Both the position numbers and the translations under genes were made by a program. Under the pieces are notes generated by a model that saw nothing but the letters and a program-made list of their open reading frames with translations, was not told the DNA's origin and ran no database searches. Of a stretch of 64,000 nucleotides of DNA, positions 31,901 through 41,898 are shown piece after piece. The first letter of the stretch is position 1. Each line of letters begins with the position of its first letter. Origin of the DNA: Phialophora verrucosa (Eukaryota; Ascomycota; Eurotiomycetes; Chaetothyriales; Herpotrichiellaceae). Location: the NCBI GenBank assembly GCA_002099365.1, contig MSED01000001.1, positions 434,001-498,000 on the forward strand. Direction: 5' to 3'.

Positions 31901-34067
31901 CTGACATGGTCAACATGGCCACGAAGTTGAACAGGAAGAAGATGAAAAAGTTCGACGCCCTGTACCGCAGACCTGCCAGGAAGTACAAGATGATGTTGAA
32001 GACCGTGGTTGTACACAACTTGATCGGTAAATCGGCCACAATGCCCGCGACTGCTTCAGTGAATGGGTGGTAGAAGGCATACGACTTGTGTTTGGCAACA
32101 ATCGGCCGTTGGGCGTAGAGGGTGTTGATCTCGACGATCGACTGTAGAGCACTGAGCAGGACTGCAAAAAACAAAACGGAGCCCTTTGCGAAGAAGCTGC
32201 CGGTAGAAAGCGGAGTACCGTAGAAGATGGAGCCGATGATCAGGGCTTGTACGATCTGGCTAAAGACGACGGCACTGGACATAGCGCCTGTGAGTATACT
32301 TTCACTTGATTCAATAACAGGAGGCTCGACTCACATGGTGGAGGCTTTGTCGTTCCAGAGCCTCTGATATGCTCGAGTAACACAGACCCGAATCTGCATG
32401 GGAATGCTGATCACATAGGGCGACTTGGGGCGGACGTGGTCGGCCTGCACCCGGTGATGCTTCTCCCTGAACCCTTCCAGCGCCTTTTCACCACTGCCCT
32501 CCTCTTGCTCGGCATGGTCTGTCTCTTCTTGAGACGCTCTGAATTGAGGGCTTTCCAGCCAGTATTTCTCGAACTCTTCGGCAGTGCGAGGCACCTTGTT
32601 TTCGAAACCCTCTCGTGGTTGCCTCTCCCTAGGGTTTGTGACAGAGCTGCAGTGGAGTATTCAGCAAGTGTTCCAACAATATCTACACGATGAAGCGTGA
32701 CCTTCCACTTACGTCAAAAAGTCGCCGGTGGTCTGCCTCGACGGACAGTGCCAGCCCATGTCTTCGAAATATGGTCGAGCCTCGTCGCAGGGCCCAAAGT
32801 AGATCTGTCTGCCCTCATACAGAACAATTGCTTTGTCACACAAGTCGTAAATAGCTTGTGAGGCTTGGTAAATGGCTATGAGCGAAGTGAGGCCGCCAAA
32901 GTCGGCAGCAATCCTGAGCGAGCGGACAAACTCAAGCGCAGTCTGCGAATCGAGGCCGCGTGTAGAGTTGTCCCACGCCCCAATGGGCGAACCTAGCCAG
33001 GAATGAGCCATTGTCTTGCGTATAGCAATGTTTTCGCATACCTGCCAGGGCCATTTCGGCGATACTGACACGTTTGCGCTCTCCGCCACTAACTCCACGA
33101 ACAAAGTCGTCTCCCACTTTGGTGTTTCGCGTATGTGCTGATTGAGATGTCAGCATATTTGACGCGCACATAGTTAGAAGCATTTTGGGTACGTACACAG
33201 GCCGAAAATATTCATCATGACGGATGCCATATACTTCGCCCACTTGTCTCGGGGAAGATCAAGGATTCTGTTGGACGGCGTCTTGCAAGCTGCAGCGAAG
33301 TTGAGGGTCTCTCCCACAGTCAGATGGGGAAAGTGCTTTTCGTTCTCCTGGTTGTAGATGGCTTCGCCCTTGAACTCCTTCACAAACAGATCCTGTGGTA
33401 TGCCAGAATACGTGATCTTCGAGTCTTCTGAGAGTGCCAAACCCTGGAGCTCGCCACAGATGCTTTTGAGGAATGTAGAACATCCGCTTCCGGGCCGGCC
33501 GAGGACAATCAGCAACTCTCCGCTGTTGACGTGGCCATTGAAGTTGCGCAGGATTTGTTTCTCCTCAGGGTGGCTGAAGAGCTCTCGGAAGCGGAAAAGC
33601 TGCGTGAAGATGGAACCGACAGTGTGCTGAAGCACTAATGCGGAACCTTTTCCAGATACGCTGAGGTTCTTGAAGGTGAAGCCAGATCGTTGTGGTTTGA
33701 TATTCTGCTCCTCGAGCAGCTGGACGAACTTGCGAATCCAAAGGTAAAAGTTGAAGGATGGACTGTCGGGGTCAAATTCCGGAGACTCTATCGCCATGCC
33801 GGCAACAGTGTCCCGCCGCTGAAGGCCGTCGCCCGTATAAGACGTTGTGCGTGACCGGGCACCGGAGAGAAAGGAAGCAATTTTCGCGAGCTCATCGCGA
33901 GTAGTCTCGTCTTGGTCATCGAAGCGATATTCGTCCGCGTCTCTCGTCTTTCGTGTTCGGATTGGCTCAAATGCTGGACCTTCGGAGCTGCTTGTTGATA
34001 TTTCGCGGTCAAGCTGATCCTCCGCTGGCGGAGGCACAGAAGAATGTGCTTCGTCTTCGTTGCCCAT
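28932..34067 (-). CDS. PDR-type (ABCG full-size) ABC transporter, ten exons
   Basis: Exons, in order of transcription: 34067-33197, 33137-33042, 32992-32713, 32646-32335, 32274-31101, 31032-30215, 30159-30049, 30002-29599, 29538-29234, 29111-28932. The introns are 46-122 bp and all junctions keep frame, giving 1516 residues in the (NBD-TMD)2 order of fungal pleiotropic drug resistance pumps. NBD1 has the degenerate Walker A GRPGSGCSTF, signature VSGGERKRVSIAE and Walker B ending WDNSTRGLDS. NBD2 has canonical Walker A GTSGAGKTTLLD but altered signature LNVEQRKLLTIG, with LLIFLDEPTSGLDS. This complementary asymmetry is characteristic of PDR pumps, leaving one canonical ATP site. Junction-spanning matches include IFGLSHTRNTKVGDDFVRG and FWIFMYRVSPMTYL. 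The acceptor of the intron before 32274 was chosen by alignment to PDR sequences; another in-frame AG lies nearby. It likely exports hydrophobic compounds at the plasma membrane. Confidence 0.93.
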
Positions 34068-35470
34068 GACGCGAAGGCCGGTTCACCCGCGAGGATAATG
34101 ACAAAGGCAGGATGGGCAGAACGCGTCAAGGAGCAGCCTCAAATAATGGAAGCAGGCGTTCTCGGCTGGGGAGTATTGACGCTTCCGGGACACAGGATGT
34201 CGCTGGAAATACCGGATACGCTCATGGGGTGGCTTAGATATTGAAGTGACGTTGCAATGAGAAGAGAGGACAACAAAACTGAACTTGGTAAACAGAGAGC
34301 AAGCTATGGTTAAAGCTTTGGGCAGGTAGGTATGTGCGCTGTGTCGTTGGACGATGCTTTCTTCTGGGCCAGCCAGTGGTAGCGAATCGAGGCATCCGAT
34401 CCATCGTCAATGCGTCGTCAACGCGAAAGCCAAAATGGGCCGGGGTTCCATTGTGCCGCGCGAACTGGCCACCCATTAGAGATGGATTGCATCGCACAGT
34501 ATGCAAGCCAGATCCCTTTGCCTTCGTCCTCTACGATGGGGTTCGTCAGGTTTCCGCTACCGCTGACAAGTTGAGAAGCCAACGGACATCACATTTATGC
34601 GACCGTACATTATGCCGTATCTCGAATAGTGCTGACCCTGGAGCTCCGTGTGAAACTGCCAACCATCTCCCAGCAAGCAGAGACTGAACAATGTGCTGCT
34701 GGGGTCCAATAGGAGTAAAGCCAATGACTGGACAGGCCTGAATGGGATGCCGGCCCTGCATGTGCTCGCGGGCTATGTAATCCATTATATAATGTCGGAG
34801 ATGGGTCTGTTGGCGCCGAGTTGGCATGGGGTTGTCCCGAGTGGGCAAGCTGTTTTGCCGGGTGCTGTACTCTTACTGTAACTGTGCTCAGCTGTGAAGA
34901 TGGCATAGCTTAGCTTACTTTGCTGCAGCCGGAAATGACAATCGCGAGATCCTTGGGGGTTATCCTTGCGAAAGGTCAATTGGGGGTGATCAACAGGCTC
35001 GACGGAAGGGAGAATGTCCGCAGCCAAGGCACAAGCGAGCGACAACTAGTTGTGCATCTGCACTAGCTTGCGAAGCAACCTTCTCAGGTCCAGCTCGGCG
35101 CGATGGAGCCGACTGGAGGATCTTGCGCAGCTGCAGCCCGGCAGAGGACTTGCTCAAGCCATACGGACAAACCAAAATCGATCACAGTGTGAGAGATGCG
35201 AACCTCATCTCGGCGTCTCTCGTAGATGGAAGCACCAAGAGCACCCAGAGTTCTCGTGTGATGAGTCAGCGGGCCGCCAAGCCGCTAAACCATGACGCTG
35301 CCCTTCGTCCCGCGAAATTCAGTTGCCAGTGACAGACTCATGCGGCCTCCACCAGACATTTCATGCGGGCGCCAGGAGTGATTAGCAATAGTTGTTGACT
35401 CGATACGACATACACATCTCCGCCGAGAACTGGGACTCCATTGCTTTCTCAGCACCCTCAGAATGTCGAA
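34068..35470. promoter_or_regulatory. Divergent upstream region of the ABC transporter and CLP1
   Basis: 1403 bp, the longest gene-free stretch in the window. Short frames on both strands (for example 34334-34687 plus) overlap each other and show no family features. I saw no clear drug-response element. Confidence 0.4.
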
Positions 35471-37025
35471 ATGTCTTTGCCCGGTCTTGGCCTAGAAGAG
35501 CCAGAAAAGGTTCACATTGTCGAGACCACACAGCATGACTTACAGAAGGAAGCAGAATGGCGATTCGAGGTGCCTGTGGGCAAGTATGTGCAGGTCAAAG
35601 TAAGACAACAGTCCGCCGACCCTCGTCTACGTCCTGACAGTGACCTAGTTGCTGACCGGCTCCGCCGAATTGTTTGGCACCGAACTTGTAACCGGTAACA
35701 CGTATACGTTCACAGCCACGAAAGCCGCAATTTACACGTGGAATGGCTGCTCATTCGAGGTCAGCGGCGACGCTTTGCAGAGCGACTACACTGCCGAGGA
35801 AACCCCCATGAGCGAATACATCAACGTCCACTTTGCGCTTGAGGAACTGCGTGACCAAGCGAGAGCCAGTGGTCGGGAAGGACCAAGAGTCTTGGTCCTA
35901 GGCCCAGACAACGCAGGTAAAACTACGCTTGCCAAAATCCTCACGGGGTACGCCAACCGGTCGGGACGCTCGCCTGTCATCGTGAACCTGGACACGAAGG
36001 AAGGCGTCATGAGCATCCCGGGCACTTTGACCGCAACCGTGTTCAAGAGCCTAATGGACGTTGAAGAAGGTTGGGGGACTGCGCCCATGTCAGGCCCCAA
36101 TGGAGCTATCCCGGTCAAGTTGCCCCTGGTCTACTTCTTCGGCAGCTCGAAACCAGAAGAAAAGGAAGGGAAGGTCTACAAAGCCCAAGTCAATCGGCTA
36201 GCTCTCGCAGTGGCAGGGCGTCTTGCTCAAGATCCCGAGGCGAGAGAAAGTGGCCTCATCATCGACACCCCAGGTAGCTTGACAAATACCACCGCCGGAA
36301 ACAGGGTCGGATACGACATCATTCAGAACATCGTATCTGAATTCGGGGTCTCGGCCATTCTCTGCCTAGGCTCAGAAAGACTGTACAGCGACATGGTCAA
36401 GAAATTCGACGGCCAGCCAGTCGCGTCACGCAGGTCAGCCGCTTATCCACCAGAAACGATTTCGGTGATCAAGTTGGCCAAGTCAGGCGGCTGCGTCGAC
36501 CGCGATGGGCCCTACATGGTTGCCTTCCGGGCCGCTCAGATCAAGACGTATTTCTACGGCAACCCACGTCTAAGCAACGGGGTCGCATTGCAGCCTCGAC
36601 AGCAGCAAGTCGACTTCTCCACTCTGACCGTCTGGCGACGGGTTGGCACGACGCCGGACTCGTCCACGAATGCGGCTACTGACGAGGACGACGAAGATTC
36701 TTTCCTGCCCGGCGGCGCTGACGATGCCGACGACTCGTCTCCGTCGACAACAAGAGTCCCCCTCCCTCCGAATCAGATCTTTGAAAGGGTGACCGCTCCA
36801 GTGGCAGCGATGCGCAGCTCCGTGCTCGCGGTGATGAACTGTGACAGCGAAGCCGAGCAGGAAGTCATGAGGGACAGTAGCGTCATGGGCTTTCTTTATG
36901 TGACGGATACGGACGAGGTGAGAGGAAGGATCAGTCTGCTGAGCCCGGTGGCCGGAAGGGTGCCGAACCGAGCTATTGTGTGGGCCGGTTGGCCGGAGAG
37001 CGTCATCGGCTTGGACAGGATGTGA
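35471..37025 (+). CDS. CLP1: mRNA cleavage and polyadenylation factor CLP1, two exons
   Basis: Exons 35471-35599 and 35649-37025 with a 49-bp intron give 501 residues. Splicing joins KYVQVK to LLTGSAELFGTEL, the conserved N-terminal beta-sandwich of Clp1. The central P-loop domain shows GPDNAGKTTLAKIL (~115-130), where the family has GxxxxGKT, then VIVNLDTKEG and LIIDTPGSL. A C-terminal domain ends with RGRISLLSPVAGRVPNRAIVW. Clp1 is part of cleavage factor IA with Pcf11 and bridges to the rest of the 3'-end machinery; in fungi it binds ATP but is thought to lack kinase activity. An acidic, low-complexity insertion (ATDEDDEDSFLPGGADDADD) interrupts the C-terminal part. The upstream ATG at 35463 is out of frame. 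Confidence 0.95.
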
Positions 37026-37197
37026 ACCGCAGCATTTGCTTTTTGGATTCTAGAAGCGGACCAGGGTTTCGCGAGAATTGATGAAGTTGGTTGCTAGGTT
37101 TGTTGCCTCAGGCTCACAGATGACGAACCTTGTACCTCTGATGACTCCGTGACTCGGCCGTCTAGTGCCTTTACCGAAACAACGCCTCATTCCTTCA

Positions 37198-38408
37198 TCA
37201 ACCAGCCAGGCTCCGCAGAATGTCAAGAACAGATCGTATGCCCTTGAGAGCATTCTCATCTGGACCCTCACCGGGAGCCCACCTGGCATGCGCAAAATCA
37301 ATCAGTCGTACCTCGTGAATCTTATGTGGTTTTGTGTCCTGCTCGTCATCCTCGTCCTCATCCTCGTCTTCATCACGGCCTTCATGCTCCTGACCATCTA
37401 CCGCCTTGGCATCTTCCTTGTCCTCGTTAGCGATACTCTCCTCCAAAGCCTCCTCGTCTCCTTCATACACCATCAACACACTCGCACTGTACATCCGGCT
37501 CTCTTCGTTCTCGAGCACATACTGGATGCTCTCCAGTTCGCGAATGAACCGCCGGAGAATGAATGCTGCACGTTTGTGCTTGAGCGTGACCTTCTTCTCG
37601 GCTGCTAGGCCATTGCTCTCCTCCACCCCACCAAAGTACGCCGTGAAAGCATCAACTACGGTTTCTGCCCTGAAAGACTGGCCATAGAACTTGTTGTAGG
37701 ATTTATACCCGTTCTTGACCTCGACGTGTTCTTTTTTCGCGGCCGTCACTTTGAAGTCGTCTTCCGGGATCGTGCCAGCCCAAGTCTTCATGCCTGCAAC
37801 CCGAAATCCCAGACTTCCACTCGTTGTCCTGCCCGCAACTTCGTCCAGTTTCCTTCTCTTCGCCAGGGGGGCGTCGTCGTCCCAGAGTCTCGCGCCAAGC
37901 TTCACGTCCAGGACATTGGGATGTTTGAACCCGCTCGCCACGTTCTCCAAAACGATCGCTGTCCCTGTCGAGAGTTTCTTCCCGCCCGAGGGTTTCCAGG
38001 TCGCCGCCCGTTTAATGAGGCCTGGAGTTGGGTCGGCGATGACACCCGCAGGAGCGGCCACGCCGTTGTGAGACGCGTCGAGCAGCGGGGCGACCGCGTC
38101 TTGGTCTTCATGTTGTGACAAGGAGCCGAGGAAGGTGGGCATATGCGCCTGAAAAAGGGGGTGGTCTTTCGCGGACTCGTAGAAGTCAATCTCGGCTTGA
38201 GTACAGGGCTTGATGATCAGCGAACCGGAACTGTTGGAGCTGATTCCTTCACTGGACAATAGATCGTCAGTATAGAATTCGAGAGGCCGGGGGCCCAAGG
38301 AGGGTGGGCATACTGTCCAGCGGCGGTGTGGTCGAATGGTACGAGCTCGGATTCAGCAGGTGTAGCTGCCACTTTCTTGCCGACAGGTGTTGTTTGAGGG
38401 GCCGCCAT
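37198..38408 (-). CDS. ARG82: Inositol polyphosphate multikinase (IPMK/Arg82), two exons
   Basis: Exons 38408-38314 and 38251-37198 around a 62-bp intron give 382 residues. Splicing yields FDHTAAGHEGISSNSSGSL, then IIKPCTQAEIDFYE, the conserved beginning of the IPK fold. The family signature PxxxDxKxG is present as PNVLDVKLG at ~142, followed by FRVAGMKTW; the SSLL-like VLMVYEGDEEAL and the catalytic LIDFAHARW lie near the C-terminus. The enzyme phosphorylates InsP3 to InsP4/InsP5, feeding pyrophosphate synthesis and phosphate and transcription control in the nucleus. An acidic insertion rich in Glu/Asp (GRDEDEDEDEDDEQ) lies just before the DFAH strand, as in yeast Arg82. The ATG at 38406-38408 is preferred over an upstream in-frame extension. 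Confidence 0.92.
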
Positions 38409-39025
38409 GTTGGAGGTGGAAGATACGGAGTAGATGAGGAAATGAAGGGGGGCCCATCTACATATATTCAATCAGCTCCATGGCGCGAGAAAGTTCCAAG
38501 CTCATGCTTCGAAGCAATCCTGGAAACGCCCGCCCGATGCTTGCTTTCATTGGCGGAAACAATGATGCTTCCGACCCCCTACCAAGCTGAAGCGCGGGGC
38601 CAGCAACATCCTCCTCTCCTTCACATCTCAGAGCGATATAAGATTCACAGTGTGCCCCGGATAGCGCAGATCCATGGTGGCATGAGACTCGCATCCAGGA
38701 GGTGAATCTACGTGGACTTGCAGGAACGTCATCCGGCTCTCTGCAGAAATTACTGTTTGCTGAATCGACCTTCACTCACTTAACATCTTGACTTCTGCTC
38801 GCGCAATATGGTAGCGGTGAATAATGTTTCAAACCTGGCTTCACGCTCAGACCGTCACTGGCCATCCATTTAGGTGACATTCAAGACAATCTTCAGTTAC
38901 TCAGAACACACTTGATCTAGAGGAGCTAGCGACCTCTCCTGGTTGACCATTTCCTAAATATTGTTCGCGGTGCCTTACCTATCAATCCCATCCACCTCAC
39001 TTTAGCAAGAAACACGGCAGGAGGT
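38409..39025. promoter_or_regulatory. Divergent upstream region of IPMK and arb1
   Basis: 617 bp between start codons. A reverse CCAAT (ATTGG) lies near 38548. No other recognisable element was seen. Confidence 0.4.
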
Positions 39026-40891
39026 ATGGAGACTACACCTGTGGCTCAAGGTCGAGTTGAACCTGGTTCTGCTGTCATCCATGGTGCCGACGCCCACCCT
39101 ACTGGTACAGCCTCTGGTACTGATGTGCACGATCTCCCATTGAGACCCAAAGCCACTGGTGTCAACGTCAACGGCAATCATAACGATGCCTTAGCTAGCC
39201 AGCAGCGAACTCAAGTGGATGGCTCAGTTCAAGGCGAAGAGGAGCAGGACAATCTTCATAATGAGGATTACGGCGTGGCGTCCAACGTTCCGCCTACCGA
39301 GGAGAAGAAGAAGAAAAAGAAGAAAAACAGGAAACCGGCCAGTAAACGTGGATTGGTAAGGCTTCAGGTTCGGATCGATGATTATTCTGACAGCTCTTAT
39401 AGGACAAACCAACTGGCTTTGAAGACTTTTTCGCAGATGCCCCGTTGACGCCGGAAGAACACGCTGAAGAGCAAGAACTCTATGACCCGTACGCCTGAGC
39501 CCGCTCGTGGAAGGTATCTTCCAGACTTGCTAATGCGTATATTTATTTCCAGGCAGCTGAATTTCGTCGACCGAATCTTGACGGCCATCGCTCGCTTCGA
39601 GAGAACTCGCAAACTCACCCCCGAGCGCCGTGACGTTCTATACAAGTACCTCGCGTACGGTGGCCTGTCCGTGGGACAAAAGGTGGGCCAAGGGAGCATC
39701 GACACCGAAGGACTCTCCAAAGTGGAGGTTGCGCAGGCCCTCTCGGAGGTCTCTGTCAGTGAGGATAAGCGCGGCTTAGACACCGAAACAAGTCTTTACG
39801 AGGTCGACTTCCTTGGCTGCCTCAAGAGCTTCCTCAGCCGCCGGACCAAGCAAGTCTGGGGCCTCGAGACCAGAGAACAAGTGGAACTCATCTGCACCAC
39901 CATCGAGCGATTCCTCGACTACCTGCTCCAACACGACGTCTGCCGCGAGTACAACGACGACATTCTCGCGTCGCGGGCCTTCTGCCGCGGCGCGGCAGCT
40001 GAGCTCTGGGACGCGGCCGAAGCCCTCCGCCGCCTGCCCGGAGACTTCAACATCGCCTGCTCGACGCTCTTTGACGGGAGCTACGCTCACAACTACGACG
40101 GCGAATCGTGGTGGGGCAAAGATGACGAAGAGGGCCCCGTCTTCGTGGGCATGCAGACCGAAGAAGCACAACAGATTGTCAAGTTCGGGGTCGCGGGCGC
40201 GGCCTCGGAAAACGTCTATCTCGGTTTCCTGGACGGCGTGCAGGGCCGCGCCCCGTCAATGCTCGACGTGATCGACGTGCAAGAACACGCCAGCTTCGAG
40301 ATCACAAAGATCGAACCGCCCTCCAGACAATGCAGGCAGATCTACACCTCGCGCTCGGTGCAATTCCGCCCCGTCGGCCGCGTGACGGCAAGGCCGTGGC
40401 GTAACCCAGTCGACCCGCCCGAGGACCTCACCGACGCGGAGAGACAAGCGGAAGCATCGCCTCTGGTGGGTGCGGCGTCGTCAACCTCCCCAACTGCGGA
40501 GTACGTCTTCTTCGTCGAATCGATCCTCCAAACCCTGTTGCGCGTCGGGACGAAGATCGAGGCCACGGTCCGCACTCTCGGCTGCGGGATCGTGTTCTTC
40601 GACGAGGTGCTGAACGTGTTCCCTTCGTTCGACGAGTTCATTCTCAACGAGCTGTTGATCGGGTGGAAATCGCCCAAGCCGATGAAGGGAGCGAATGATT
40701 ATGTCTCCGAAGAGGACAGCGACAACGCGGAAGAAGGAGAGGAAGACGGCAATCTCAAGGACCGGCAAAGTGCGGGTGGAACCGCGAAGGAGGAGTCGTC
40801 GGTCCCTGACGTTGACGTCGGAGACACGAAGGACGGCGACGTGGACACGGCCAACGGGGCAGTCTACAACGAGGGCGACGATCCGTACTGA
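39026..40891 (+). CDS. arb1: Argonaute siRNA chaperone (ARC) complex subunit Arb1, three exons
   Basis: Exons 39026-39355, 39403-39488 and 39553-40891 with introns of 47 and 64 bp give 584 residues. After a Gly/Asp/Asn-rich disordered leader there is a lysine tract (EEKKKKKKKNRKPASKRGL), then KPTGFEDFFADAPLTPEEH and LYDP-QLNFVDRILTAI. This is the beginning of the Arb1 family domain, which continues with KYLAYGG, AEALRRLPGDFN, FDGSYAHNYDGESWWGKDD and RSVQFRPVGRVTARPWRNP. In fission yeast Arb1, with Arb2 and Ago1, holds duplex siRNA and is needed for heterochromatin. The tail (~500-584) is acidic. Domain assignment is from family memory and is strong because of the distinctive KRG-PTGFE-YADAP pattern. 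The gene shares its upstream region with IPMK. Confidence 0.87.
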
Positions 40892-41898
40892 GACTATGGC
40901 GGTGGCGGCGCACCTAGATAGCTGTTTCGAGATGATACCAGACTGGTGCTGAGACCCAGATTGAATCCGCAATCCGCAATCAACAATCAGCCACGCGGAG
41001 GTATGGGTAAATGCGGTATGAGTACCATCCATGATCCTGGGTCCCGTCCCCAGCGGACAAGCACAGTAGACGGTGCTATATCATTAATACAACTGTCCAT
41101 GTCCATATGTATGCGTTGAATACGTATGTTAATGTTAATGTGCATGTCAATGTGCATGTATAGCGACAGAGCGGGACTTGGTACCTGGTATTTGGTATTT
41201 ACATACCACATGGTTTAGGTCGTTCAACGGGTTGGGTTTCTACTCCATGGTCAAATAATCATAACCATAGGACAAGCGCCACTCACAACAGATCACGGGA
41301 ATTGCAAGCGAGGCTTATATACGAGTATGTAGTTGACGGGTAGCGTCATCGGACACCCCAATACATACCACGTACTTGGATCCCCGAAGCTGAGTCTTGC
41401 ACACATATCATATGCGCGTCCCGGTCAACTTTCAATGCTTCAGTGCTTCAGTTTGAATTCATGGATAATAACAGTCCGACCCTACGGACGAATTAAGAAT
41501 CTTAGATCCCGTGGCTGCCTGAGCATCAGCAAAAAACAGGCGCTTGCTCTTGCTCCTGCTACATACATATCCTGACCCGCCACGCTGCGCTGCGCCGAGC
41601 TGAACTATCCTCGCTTTTCGTCGCCCTCGTCAAAACAAAAAGTAGTGTGCAACCGCCCGTATATAGTGTCCAAGGTGCCGTGACCGTGATTGGGGCCCTG
41701 AGCATGCACATGTACACCGCGTATATTCCCGACATCCACGCAAGTATCATCCGCCGGGCCATCAAATCCACCCAAGGCGCGCCGTTGCGCCTTTTCCCGT
41801 TCGAGCCATCGTCGGGCTTCATCATCATTGCCCGCACCGGCCTTGATCTCGCCCATGCTCGCGCCCGTGTCGCAGAGAAGATTTTGAACAGCGATGTC
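40892..41898. other. Convergent intergenic region
   Basis: 1007 bp between the arb1 and FMP27 stop codons. It includes a purine/AT-rich patch with short repeats of AATGTGCATGT-like words near 41125-41160. A plus-strand open frame (41647-41937) runs into the FMP27 3' end antisense and has no supporting features. Confidence 0.45.
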
